Assembly (NCBI RefSeq): GCF_002216855.1
Contig: NZ_CP022356.1
Coordinates: forward strand, 186,001-250,000
Direction of reading: 5' to 3'
DNA: 64,000 nt
DNA from: Paraphotobacterium marinum
GTDB lineage: Bacteria > Pseudomonadota > Gammaproteobacteria > Enterobacterales > Vibrionaceae
The position numbers and the translations under genes were made by a program. Below the pieces are notes generated by a model. The model was not told the DNA's origin, searched no databases, and saw nothing but the letters and a program-made list of their open reading frames with translations. This document shows, piece by piece, positions 34,934 to 43,473 of the stretch (the stretch's first letter is position 1; each line of letters opens with the position of its first letter).

Positions 34934-36139
34934 TTAACTCGTTCCGTGTATTTTTAGGTAATTTTTATTTTTGAGTTTTGCAAGATATAGAATAACTTCT
35001 AGACATACTGCAGATATAATGATAACCCATAAAAGGTTTATTAATGATATAATTTTATTTTGACTTGTAATCTGGTTTATCCAATAAGACCATAAAGTTG
35101 AAATAAGTGAAAATGAAGCAGTATAAATTGCCGCTGCTGTGCCAAAGTTTTTTTTAATTACAGTCATCCCCCCAAAAGTTGATATGGGAACTAAAACACC
35201 TGAGGCAAAAGTTATAAAGGAAAGGGCTAATAATAATGAGTGTTGTGTATGAATTTCTGTTAACCCCCCCAAAGCAAACAAGAACATTATTATAAAAAGA
35301 ATCTTGATGCCTAAAATATTAAATCGCGGTTTAATAACTTTAGATACACAATTACCAAAGATATACAAAATGCCAGTAAAAAAAACCACAAGACTATATT
35401 CTTTTACTGTGTAAAAAAATTGATTAATAAAAATATGTGGTCCTAAAAGAGCAAATAATCCAAGTATAATGGATGTATATAGTCCAACTAAAATAGCGTT
35501 AATCAGAAATATCTTTTTATTTATACAGTAGTTGATATTTAAAATAATCTGTTTGAATGAAAATTTCACAGCATTGTTTTCGTCTTTTTTTTCTTCGATA
35601 TTGGTGATGGTAAGAGCTAGAAGCAATAATTCTAGAGCTAACATCAAGACATACAAACACCTCCAATTTATAATAGAAAAAAAGCTTATAAATTGATTAG
35701 CTAGCATTGGACCAAGCATTATTAATAAAGAAAAAGTACTATAAATTTTAAATAGCTGTTTGGAGTCAATAAAATAATGATTAGCAAACGATCTTGATAC
35801 AACAGAATAGGAGCCACTGCCAAAGCTCAGAAGACAAATTCCCATTACAAATATTGGATAACTTGTACTAATTGAACAGAGTAATAGACCTAAAATTGAT
35901 AAACATTGAGAGGTTAATAAAACTTTTCTTCTTCCCCAAAAATCAGAAGCTGTTCCAAGTAATAAAGAGGATAATGAAAATAAAAGATACATTAAAGAAA
36001 GAGATGTGGCTGCTTTTGAGTTTGTAATATCAAAAGTTAAAGCTATTTTGGAAACAATAGGGCTTGTAATAGATAATGTAAAGTATGCCATTAAAAACAT
36101 GAGGTACAATGTTACAATAACTTTTGTGCTTTCCTTCAT
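34934..36139 (-). CDS. MFS transporter, Bcr/CflA-like
   Basis: The ~401-residue protein has twelve membrane segments and the DHA1 signature between helices 2 and 3 (GTASDFWGRRKVLL, residues ~60-73). The N-terminal part MAYFTLSITSPIVSKIALTFD fits drug efflux transporters of the Bcr/CflA type. I start it at the Met at 36139, which has GGTGAG seven bases upstream; the ORF extends ten codons further. The divergent, broken LysR gene at 36603 could once have regulated it, as is common for MFS genes. Its substrate is unknown. Confidence 0.8.
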   Translation of the reverse strand: MKESTKVIVTLYLMFLMAYFTLSITSPIVSKIALTFDITNSKAATSLSLMYLLFSLSSLLLGTASDFWGRRKVLLTSQCLSILGLLLCSISTSYPIFVMGICLLSFGSGSYSVVSRSFANHYFIDSKQLFKIYSTFSLLIMLGPMLANQFISFFSIINWRCLYVLMLALELLLLALTITNIEEKKDENNAVKFSFKQIILNINYCINKKIFLINAILVGLYTSIILGLFALLGPHIFINQFFYTVKEYSLVVFFTGILYIFGNCVSKVIKPRFNILGIKILFIIMFLFALGGLTEIHTQHSLLLALSFITFASGVLVPISTFGGMTVIKKNFGTAAAIYTASFSLISTLWSYWINQITSQNKIISLINLLWVIIISAVCLEVILYLAKLKNKNYLKIHGTS

Positions 36140-36602
36140 ATAATACTCACCAAATGATTTGTGGAACAATCATAATTCCTAAGGAAAGAAATATAAATTA
36201 ATAAAAATTCATGGTTTTAATTAAAAAAAGTTATCGACTTAAAAATAGATTTAATAAGTAAAATGATATAGTATATCAAAAAAAATTTATGATATGGGCT
36301 ATTTGAATATTCTTACTGAGTATTGTTAAAATATCTAGATGATGAATAATAGTTTTAATGAACATAAGTTCTTGCATTGCTTATAAGTTTTTAATGGTAT
36401 TTTTATCCCAAAATTAATTTTTGTCCCTAAAAAGGGTCTACTGACAACAAATCAACTAAATGTTTTTAATTTTGTAGAATAGATAAACAATTGATTAGAT
36501 AATATCAGTGGGTTTAAAGTTATTTAATTATTCTAATATTATAAATTTATTAAGTGAATTTTGAAATTTATAATATCAAAAAAAACAATAGGTTAGATTA
36601 AA
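36140..36602. other. Divergent intergenic region between MFS and LysR remnant
   Basis: About 460 bases with no ORF above ~15 codons. It should hold both promoters and any LysR binding site, but no T-N11-A palindrome stood out clearly in this AT-rich sequence. Confidence 0.4.
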
Positions 36603-37506
36603 ATGATGAGAGGTCTCTCGATTAAACAGCTGTATGTATTTAAGGCGGTTGCTGAAACTCTAAATTTTCATAAGGCAGCAGAAAGTCTTTATATTACTCA
36701 ACCGGCTGTCACGAAACACATCAAATTAATTGAAAGCTTTTTAGAAGTTCAATTGTTCACAAAGGTAGGAAAAAAAATTTTTTAACTGACACTGGTCGTA
36801 TTTTATTTAATGAAACGAATAAGTTTTTAGATAACTATGAAAAATTTAACCAAACTATAGATCAGAAAGTATTAGATAATAAAACTATTTCTATTGCGGT
36901 GATTCCTGCCTTACAAGATTTAATTGTCGATACTATGATAGACTTTGTTAAAAAAAGACCTGAGATTGAAATTAAGTTAGATGTTATTCCTAATTACGAG
37001 ATGTTAAAGGTCATGCAACAACATGAGCATGACGTATACTTAACCGTTGATATTCCTTTAAATCTTCATTTTAAAAAAATCACCTATTTTCTTCGCCTAT
37101 ATATCTTATGAGTAGTTTTGCTCACCCTCTTGCAAACAAAAAACAACTCCAGTTAAATGATCTGAGTGATGAGGTGTTTATTGAAATTGATACTTTAACT
37201 CACTTTAAAGAGGAAATGGAAGCTTTTAAAAGAAAGTATCAAATGAATACCAAAAAAAATAACAGGATAAAAATTAAAGGAAGAGAAGCACTCTTTAAAG
37301 CTGTTTCAGCTAATTTAGGAGTATCACTTTTACCTTGGTTTATAGTTAGGGATTATGTTTTAGAAAATAAGATGAAAATCTTAAATATTGAAAAAAACAC
37401 TTTTACAGCAAATTACTCTTATTATTTAAATGAAATAGATCATCAAAAAGAATATGTGATAAACTTTTTGGAAATGATAAGTTTAAATGCAGCCACTTTA
37501 AATTAA
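36603..37506 (+). pseudogene. LysR-family regulator with two frameshifts
   Basis: Three consecutive frames together encode one LysR protein of about 300 residues. The first has the full helix-turn-helix (LSIKQLYVFKAVAETLNFHKAAESLYITQPAVTKHIKLIE) and stops just after VGKKIF. One extra base in the A8T6 stretch at 36770-36783 continues it as LTDTGRILFNE. The second frame covers the start of the effector domain (IPALQDLIVDTMIDF). One extra T at 37087-37090 leads into the third, which reads SSPIYLMSSFAHPLANKK and ends with ANLGVSLLPWFIVRDYV. Both breaks are single-base losses in A/T runs. If real, the regulator is inactive. Confidence 0.85.
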
Positions 37507-37535
37507 AATCTTCCAGCAAATAACTTACTGGAAGA
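37505..37535 (-). terminator. Terminator of mglB
   Basis: TCTTCCAG (37509-37516) pairs with CTGGAAGA (37528-37535). On the minus strand the hairpin is followed by TTTTAATT. It also separates mglB from the convergent LysR remnant. Confidence 0.65.
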
Positions 37536-37550
37536 CTATTATTGTAATGT

Positions 37551-38543
37551 TTAATTTTTTGCAATATATTGACTTAAGTTATCGTCACTAACACCGACAT
37601 ATGGCACATAAATTACTTTGTCTTGAATTGTGTAACCTAAATTATCGTCTGCTGCCTTATCATTTGCAAGGTTTGTAGCTAATTTTAAAACAGCTTTTGC
37701 TTGATTCTTATCATCATTTAAGACTGTTCCATACATTTTACCATCTTGCATATATTTAAAAGTCTGTTTCATACCATCAATACCAAAGACAGGAATATTT
37801 TTATGATTTTGTTTTAGAGAGGTTACAGCTCCCCACGCCATTGCATCATTATTTGATATAACAACTTCTATTTGATCTGCATCAGGACCTGCTAACCAAG
37901 CATCCATTTTATCTTTAGCTTTTGCAGTTGACCAGTCAGCTGTATCCAAATGTAATTGTTTCGTCTTGTATCCTTTTTTATGTAATTCATCAATTACAAA
38001 CTTTGTTCTTGCTTCAGCATCTGGATGTCCCATCTCGCCTTTAATGAGAACATAATTAATTACACCATTTTTATCTTTATCCCAACTTGGATGTTTTTTC
38101 CAAGCATCAGCAATTACGTCTCCTTGCATAATACCAGATTGTTTGGCATCTGCGCCAACGTAGTATGCCTTGTCATAACTATCTAAAGCTGCTTGAGATG
38201 GTTTTTTGTTGAAAAAGACAACCGGCACATTATTTTGTTTGGCTTTTCGTATGATAGTTTTCGCTGCTTTAGGATCAACTAAATTGATAGCTAAAACATC
38301 AACTCCTCTTGCTAATAGAGTTTGCACTTGGTCAAGTTGTTTACCTTGATCATTTTGAGAATCAGTTAAAATTAGTTTGGTATCACCTTGAAGTTTTGCA
38401 TCTGCTGTAAGATCATTTCGAAATTTATTCATGAAGTTATCTTTATAATCATAAATTGTCACACCAATAGTAGTGGCAAGTGTTGAGGTTGAAATCAGAC
38501 CAGCACATAGTCCAGCAATCACAGTCATTTTTTTTAATTTCAT
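37551..38543 (-). CDS. mglB: Galactose/glucose-binding periplasmic protein MglB
   Basis: The 330-residue protein has a signal peptide ending LATT and follows E. coli MglB along its whole length: IGVTIYDYKDNFMNKFR, LLARGVDVLAINLVDP, a Ca2+-site loop DKDKNGVINY, KGEMGHPDAEARTKFV, DKMDAWLAGPDADQIEVVISNNDAMAWGAV and PYVGVSDDNL. It captures D-galactose or D-glucose in the periplasm and delivers it to the MglAC transporter or a chemoreceptor. Neither mglA nor mglC is in the window: downstream is a terminator and upstream a divergent permease. An AAAACGTTTT palindrome upstream suggests a LacI/GalR-family repressor. Confidence 0.92.
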   Translation of the reverse strand: MKLKKMTVIAGLCAGLISTSTLATTIGVTIYDYKDNFMNKFRNDLTADAKLQGDTKLILTDSQNDQGKQLDQVQTLLARGVDVLAINLVDPKAAKTIIRKAKQNNVPVVFFNKKPSQAALDSYDKAYYVGADAKQSGIMQGDVIADAWKKHPSWDKDKNGVINYVLIKGEMGHPDAEARTKFVIDELHKKGYKTKQLHLDTADWSTAKAKDKMDAWLAGPDADQIEVVISNNDAMAWGAVTSLKQNHKNIPVFGIDGMKQTFKYMQDGKMYGTVLNDDKNQAKAVLKLATNLANDKAADDNLGYTIQDKVIYVPYVGVSDDNLSQYIAKN

Positions 38544-38578
38544 TCTTAAGTTCCCATGTTTGTATTTGTAAATTTATA

Positions 38579-38594
38579 TTTAAAACGTTTTGCA
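38579..38594. promoter_or_regulatory. LacI/GalR-family operator-like palindrome
   Basis: The perfect 10-bp palindrome AAAACGTTTT (38582-38591), with a further TGCA/TTAA flank, lies about 40 bases upstream of mglB. The central CG and A/T arms match the general operator form of GalR/GalS/PurR-type repressors (AANCGNTT core). In E. coli, GalS and GalR control mgl. Confidence 0.6.
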
Positions 38595-38782
38595 TTATAA
38601 GGTTTAAAAAAAAATAAAATGTGAAATAAGTCTTATAAAAAAAAGTAACATATAAAATTAACTAAAAGCTTTCACAAAGTGTGAACTTGAACATGCTTTA
38701 TTATAAATAGATTAATTTTAATGGTTATTAGTATAAATTTAAATTTTAATAAAATCGTAAATTTCAATTTAATGTTAAATTT

Positions 38783-38811
38783 TTGATCTTTTAGTCATTA
38801 TTTTATATAAT
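38783..38811 (+). promoter_or_regulatory. Sigma-70-type promoter for the APC permease
   Basis: TTGATC (38783-38788) and TATAAT (38806-38811) are separated by 17 bases, a near-ideal sigma-70 promoter. Transcription would begin near 38818, leaving an mRNA leader of about 260 bases before the permease. Confidence 0.6.
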
Positions 38812-38817
38812 GCTCCC

Positions 38818-39080
38818 GCATTAGTTTTTTTAAACTAATTAATTGCATTAATATAAAAGTAATTTTACAAAAAGTTTATTAAAATTTTCTGCTTTTTATT
38901 TGGAGAAAATTAATTTTATTTTGTAGCTCTGTACTTTTATTCAAACTAGCTCACATTTATTATGTTTAAACTCATATAGGATGGCTAGCGATAATCTTAA
39001 GGTTATTGATTTCTCTGCTGAAGAAAAAAATATTATAAAAATTCTTTGGTAATAATATTTAACGAAAATGGAACAAACAC
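38818..39080 (+). promoter_or_regulatory. Long structured leader of the APC permease mRNA
   Basis: The ~260-base leader begins with a hairpin (ATTAGTTT at 38820-38827 pairs with AAACTAAT at 38832-38839). It contains a 23-codon ORF starting at 38981 (MASDNLKVIDFSAEEKNIIKILW). No known riboswitch was recognised. The small ORF has AGG directly before its ATG, which is too close for a normal ribosome site. Confidence 0.3.
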
Positions 39081-40568
39081 ATGAAAAATAAAAAAATTTC
39101 TATGGTCAGTGCTATTGCCTTGAGTGCAACATGCATGATTGGATCAGGTTGGTTGTTTAGTGCACAAAAAGCAGCACAACAAGCAGGAAATTATGCTTTT
39201 CTTGCATGGATTCTAGCGGCTGTAATGGTTTTAGCTGTAGGTATGTGCCTTTGTAAAGTAGTCGAAATTTATCCTGTAAGAGGTGCTACCACACGTTCAA
39301 GTGCATTATCTCATAATCATATTTTTGGAATGCCTTTTGCCTTTGCAAACTGGTTTGGAATTATGGTAACAGTTGCAACTGAAGCACAGGCAACAACGCA
39401 ATATTTATCAGATATTTTCAAAAACTCTCCTTTAATGGGTGATGATGGTTTAACTCTATATGGTAAGTGTTTTGCTTTATTTATCTTAGCAGTATATTTA
39501 TTCATTAATTTTTATGGAATAAAGCTTCTAGCTAAAGTGAATAATATTGTGATGGCTTTAAAAATTTTCACACCTCTTTTTGCTATCGTTGTATTGTTAA
39601 TTGTTCATTTTGATAAAACAAACTTTTCGTTGGCTTCAAATAGCATGTTTCATGCTACTTCAGCAATCGGAGCGATTGTTGGTGCTGGTTTGATTTATTC
39701 ATTTAACGGATTTCAAACAGTAGTTGCATTTGCAAGTGAAGTAGAAAACCCTAAAAAGAATGTACCAAAATCTATCATATACTCAATAGGTATTGTTTTA
39801 GTGGTTTATATGTTGCTACAACTTTCTTTCATGGGAGCTGTTCCAAAAGATTCACTTCAAAGTGGCTGGGCTGCATTAAACTTCCATTCTCCTCTACTGG
39901 ATTTAGCCTTATTATTAGGGATAAACTTTTTAGCTATGTTATTACTGGCAGATAGTGTAGTAAGTCCATCTGGAACGGGTTATACCTATTTAGGTGCTGC
40001 TTCAAGAATGATGTATGCTATGGCTAAAGAAGGGCAGATGCCTGGTTGGATTGCTAAACTTTGTCCGGTTTATAACTTTTCAAAACGTTCAATGGTTATT
40101 AACTTTCTTTTAGCTGCAGTATTTTTGTTAAATGCAAAAAGTTGGGCATCATTGATGGTTATTGTGACAGGTTATCATATCATCGGATATATGGCAGCAC
40201 CAGTAAGTATGACAGCTCTTAAACCAAAAACCTTCGTGTTTGGTATTGTTGTTTTCACATTGTTAGGTCTTTTAATGACGACGATTCCAGGCGCAGATCT
40301 GCTAAAAATGAATGGTACAATTACATTATTAATGGCAATTTATTTTGCAATTCAGGTTAAGAAAAAAGAGAATATAAAACAAATCTTAATGTTTACTATT
40401 CCGTTTTTAGTTTACCTTTGGTTATTGTTGGCTTTCCAACCATACTGGTATGTAACGGTTGTTTTGTCTGTTGTGTTTTTCTCTTATGTTACACACCAGA
40501 AATATGTTCAAGCTGCTCGTGGAATTGCTGAAGAATATGTTGATGATGAAGAAGTACTGACTCATTAA
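39081..40568 (+). CDS. APC-family amino acid permease
   Basis: The 495-residue inner-membrane protein has twelve predicted helices. The APC helix-1 motif region reads ISMVSAIALSATCMIGSGWLFSAQKAAQQAG, where the unwound GSG binds the amino-acid backbone, and helix 6 has AIVGAGLIYSFNGFQTVVAFASEVENPKKNVPKSI. It is a member of the amino acid-polyamine-organocation superfamily, of the antiporter or proton-symporter type. The substrate cannot be set from the sequence. A strong promoter and a 260-base leader precede it, and a terminator follows. It is divergent from mglB. Confidence 0.85.
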   Translation: MKNKKISMVSAIALSATCMIGSGWLFSAQKAAQQAGNYAFLAWILAAVMVLAVGMCLCKVVEIYPVRGATTRSSALSHNHIFGMPFAFANWFGIMVTVATEAQATTQYLSDIFKNSPLMGDDGLTLYGKCFALFILAVYLFINFYGIKLLAKVNNIVMALKIFTPLFAIVVLLIVHFDKTNFSLASNSMFHATSAIGAIVGAGLIYSFNGFQTVVAFASEVENPKKNVPKSIIYSIGIVLVVYMLLQLSFMGAVPKDSLQSGWAALNFHSPLLDLALLLGINFLAMLLLADSVVSPSGTGYTYLGAASRMMYAMAKEGQMPGWIAKLCPVYNFSKRSMVINFLLAAVFLLNAKSWASLMVIVTGYHIIGYMAAPVSMTALKPKTFVFGIVVFTLLGLLMTTIPGADLLKMNGTITLLMAIYFAIQVKKKENIKQILMFTIPFLVYLWLLLAFQPYWYVTVVLSVVFFSYVTHQKYVQAARGIAEEYVDDEEVLTH

Positions 40569-40617
40569 TAAAAATATAAATGTAATATAATAATAAAAAG
40601 CATATATAATATTAGTT

Positions 40618-40647
40618 AGCCGGAGAAATCCGGCTTTATTTTTTTTT
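40618..40647. terminator. Bidirectional rho-independent terminator
   Basis: AGCCGGA (40618-40624) pairs with TCCGGCT (40629-40635) around a GAAA tetraloop and is followed by TTATTTTTTTTTT. It ends the APC gene and abuts the convergent small gene. Confidence 0.9.
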
Positions 40648-40897
40648 ATCTTTGTTTATACTGAGTTGGACAATATGCTCTTACAACTTTGTCGCTTCTT
40701 AGCATGGCATGTTTTGTTTTTCTACTTGAAACCCTTTTTCTCCATAACTTAAAGCTTGAGCCTTTGAGCTTTTTTCTCATAAATTCAATAACTTCTTTTT
40801 CAGATAAGTTATATTGTAGTTGAATAGCCTCGAATGGAGTGCGATCTTCCCAAGCCATCTCTATAATTCTTGATTCGTCACTAGATGTAAATTTCAT
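40646..40897 (-). CDS. TIGR03643/DUF2805 family small protein
   Basis: The 83-residue protein matches the TIGR03643 family: SRIIEMAWEDRTPFEAIQLQYNLSEKEVIEFMRKKLKGSSFKLWRKRVSSRKTKH. It has an HTH-like helical core and a basic C terminus. The family is widespread in marine and aquatic proteobacteria and Bacteroidetes, with no assigned role. The basic charge and helix-turn-helix look suggest nucleic acid binding, which is inference. It is a single-gene unit ending at the shared terminator. Confidence 0.8.
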   Translation of the reverse strand: MKFTSSDESRIIEMAWEDRTPFEAIQLQYNLSEKEVIEFMRKKLKGSSFKLWRKRVSSRKTKHAMLRSDKVVRAYCPTQYKQR

Positions 40898-40976
40898 TAA
40901 TTTAAAAAAATAAAAAAGTTATACTATACTTATATCACAGTAATTATAAAAAGGTTAATTTTTTATAAAAAATAAC

Positions 40977-41008
40977 TTGACCTTAGAGTTAACTCCAATG
41001 TTTATACT
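40977..41008 (+). promoter_or_regulatory. MerR/ZntR-type metal-responsive promoter
   Basis: TTGACC (40977-40982) and TATACT (41003-41008) are separated by 20 bases. The spacer centres on the perfect palindrome GAGTTAACTC (40986-40995). A too-long spacer with a central dyad is the hallmark of promoters activated by MerR-family regulators such as ZntR, whose operator core GGAGTCGACTCC it resembles. Downstream, CTCTCC (41007-41012) can pair with GGAGAG (41026-41031), which covers the ribosome site. Confidence 0.75.
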
Positions 41009-41038
41009 CTCCATAGTATATTTAAGGAGAGAATTTCT

Positions 41039-43192
41039 ATGATTAGTAATACATATAATCATATTGTAAAAAAAGATCAGAAAAATCAAACAAAAGAAAA
41101 AACTGAAAATACTTTTAAATGGACAATAAAAGGTATGGATTGTCCAGCTTGCGCTAAAAATATTGAAAAACAAATAAATAAGATTCAAGGTGTACAATTT
41201 ACTCAAGTGTCATTTCCACTCGAACAAATTACTGTTCATTTCAATAATCAATGTGAGCCATCAGTAATCAAAAAAGAACTTAACAAAAAAGGTTATGAAG
41301 TTTTTGAGGTTGGACAATTATTTGAAAAAAAACAAACTAATAATTTAATTTATGATTTTATAAGAAAAAATACTCTACTAATCTTTTTAATGATAGGTAT
41401 GTTAGCCTGTTATGGCATTGAAAGTATAAATCAATCTTTGTCTCAATATCTTTTTATAATCTTTACTTCAATTGGATTAACACCACTTCTTAAAAAATCA
41501 TATTTTCTATTTAAAGCTAAAGTTTTTTTTTCAATAGAGACCTTAATGATAATTGCTGCGATAGGAGCCTTGTTTATTAACCATTCCCATGAGGCATTGA
41601 TGGTTATTATGTTATATTTCTTTGGAGAAAAGCTAGAAACTTTCGCAAGTTCAAAAGCAAGACAAGGAATACAGTCTCTTGTGTCTCTGATACCATCTAA
41701 AGTGACCAAGATTGTAGAAGGAAATAGAGTTGTTATTAATGTTAGTGACTTAAGGTTTGGAGATATTATCGAAGTTCATGCCGGTGATCGTCTACCTGCA
41801 GATGGAGTTTTATTAGTTGGTTATGGTTTAATGGATGAAAGTTCGATGACAGGAGAATCACTGCCAGTTGAAAAAAATAAGGGTGATAGTTTAATAGCTG
41901 GGAGTATAGTTGTAGATCATACCATAACTTTAAAAGTTAATTCAGAAAAAGGTAATAATAGTGTCGATAAAATTATTAATTTAATTGATAAAGCGGAGCA
42001 AGAAAAGGCACCAGTTGAAAGGATGATCCAACAGTTTAGTCGATTTTATACACCATCAATAATTTTAATTGCTTTTTTAATGATGTTACTACTACCGGTA
42101 TTATTTAGTGTGCCATGGAGTGAAGCAATATATCGTTGTTTAGCCTTACTTTTAATTTCTTGTCCATGCGCACTTATTATTTCAACGCCAGCTGCTATTA
42201 CATCATCTTTATTTAATGCCAGTAAAAGAGGTGTTTTGATAAAAAATGGTTTAGCAATTGAAAAGTTTGCCAAAATTAACTCTATTGCATTTGATAAAAC
42301 AGGAACTTTAACTTTGGGCAAATATAAGTTATTAGACATAAAAATTTTAAATAATTATACGAAAGGTAAAGTTTTATCAATAGCCAAAAGTTTGGAGGAT
42401 GGATACAGGCATCCAATTGCTTATGCATTTAAGCATATTAATGATGGTGAATTAATATCTGTAACTTCTAAAAAAGCTTTAGTTGGCTTGGGTGTAGAGG
42501 GTTTTATTCAAAATAATAAATACCAACTTTTATCACCAAATAAAATGAAGCAAAAATTACCATCTGAAATGAAAGAATTAATTAATAGTTTAGAGTCAGC
42601 CTGTAAAACAATAATTATAATGATGAAGAATACTCAAGAACCTATTGCCATATTTATTTTAGAAGATAGTCTAAAACCAGAAGCAAAAGAAGTTATTAAT
42701 GACCTTAAAAAGATGAAACTGGATTTGCTAATGCTCACAGGAGATAACCAGATATCTGCGGATAATGTTGCCAAAAAACTCTCAATTAACTATGAATCAA
42801 ATTTGTATCCAGATCAAAAAGTTAAATTTATAAAACAAAAGTCTGAAAAAGAAAATGTAATGTTTATAGGTGATGGAATCAATGATGCACCAGCAATGAA
42901 ATATGCATTTTCAAGTATAGCTATGGGACAAGGTTCAGATGTTGCGCTGGAGGTAGCGGAGGCTTCAATTGTTCACGGCAGATTAAATGAAATACCTTTT
43001 GCCATAAAGTTAGCAAAAGCGACTAGATTAAATATTATTCAGAATATAAGTTTTGCATTACTTTTAAAAGGAATATTTTTTACTACCAGCTTAATGGGCA
43101 TTTCTGGTTTGTGGTTAGCTGTGATTGCAGATACTGGGGCAACTGTATTGGTAACCTTAAATGCATTAAGGCTTTTAAATATAAAAAATTAA
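41039..43192 (+). CDS. zntA: Heavy-metal exporting P1B-type ATPase (ZntA/CadA-like)
   Basis: The 717-residue pump has an N-terminal heavy-metal-associated domain (GMDCPAC, Cys35 and Cys38). It also has the actuator motif TGES (~residue 272), the metal-site CPC (Cys375-Pro-Cys377), the phosphorylation site DKTGTLT (Asp419), the ATP-binding His-Pro (YRHP, ~457) and GDGINDAP (~611). The CPC motif, the single HMA domain and the final-helix Asp in AVIADTGATVLV point to Zn2+/Cd2+/Pb2+ export (P1B-2). A MerR-type promoter immediately upstream supports metal induction. The regulator is not in the window. Confidence 0.92.
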   Translation: MISNTYNHIVKKDQKNQTKEKTENTFKWTIKGMDCPACAKNIEKQINKIQGVQFTQVSFPLEQITVHFNNQCEPSVIKKELNKKGYEVFEVGQLFEKKQTNNLIYDFIRKNTLLIFLMIGMLACYGIESINQSLSQYLFIIFTSIGLTPLLKKSYFLFKAKVFFSIETLMIIAAIGALFINHSHEALMVIMLYFFGEKLETFASSKARQGIQSLVSLIPSKVTKIVEGNRVVINVSDLRFGDIIEVHAGDRLPADGVLLVGYGLMDESSMTGESLPVEKNKGDSLIAGSIVVDHTITLKVNSEKGNNSVDKIINLIDKAEQEKAPVERMIQQFSRFYTPSIILIAFLMMLLLPVLFSVPWSEAIYRCLALLLISCPCALIISTPAAITSSLFNASKRGVLIKNGLAIEKFAKINSIAFDKTGTLTLGKYKLLDIKILNNYTKGKVLSIAKSLEDGYRHPIAYAFKHINDGELISVTSKKALVGLGVEGFIQNNKYQLLSPNKMKQKLPSEMKELINSLESACKTIIIMMKNTQEPIAIFILEDSLKPEAKEVINDLKKMKLDLLMLTGDNQISADNVAKKLSINYESNLYPDQKVKFIKQKSEKENVMFIGDGINDAPAMKYAFSSIAMGQGSDVALEVAEASIVHGRLNEIPFAIKLAKATRLNIIQNISFALLLKGIFFTTSLMGISGLWLAVIADTGATVLVTLNALRLLNIKN

Positions 43193-43207
43193 ATGATTAA
43201 AAAAAGA

Positions 43208-43408
43208 CTAATTCAAAACATGGTACTCAGCAAGTATATCATCTTCTGTATGCCAGTATGTATTTGAATGTTTGGTGCCTTCACTATAAATAATGGTGAT
43301 TTCATACAGTAATTCGTCATTGGTGTCTTTTTTAATTTTAGTGACAGATACTTTATTAAGTCGATCCGCTTTAAATTTAGATTTAAGTTTTGTGCCAACC
43401 GTAATCAT
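43208..43408 (-). CDS. Small hypothetical protein (66 aa)
   Basis: I recognise no family. The product is a small basic, beta-looking protein (MITVGTKLKSKFKADRLNKVSVTKIKK... ITIIYSEGTKHSNTYWHTEDDILAEY). Its ATG has no strong ribosome site. It ends 15 bases from the convergent ATPase gene. It resembles in size and character the 61-residue protein at 12599-12784, but I see no clear sequence match. An overlapping frame is less likely. Confidence 0.5.
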   Translation of the reverse strand: MITVGTKLKSKFKADRLNKVSVTKIKKDTNDELLYEITIIYSEGTKHSNTYWHTEDDILAEYHVLN

Positions 43409-43421
43409 AATTATTTTTCAT

Positions 43422-43458
43422 AAAATAAAGAATTATAAATAGAATAATTCTTTATTTT
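43422..43458 (-). terminator. Terminator-like hairpin after the Bcr-like gene
   Basis: A 15-base-pair perfect stem (43422-43436 with 43444-43458) around a seven-base loop. It lies 16 bases after the stop codon of the MFS gene and upstream of the small gene at 43208-43408. Confidence 0.7.
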
Positions 43459-43473
43459 ATTTTTTCAACTATT

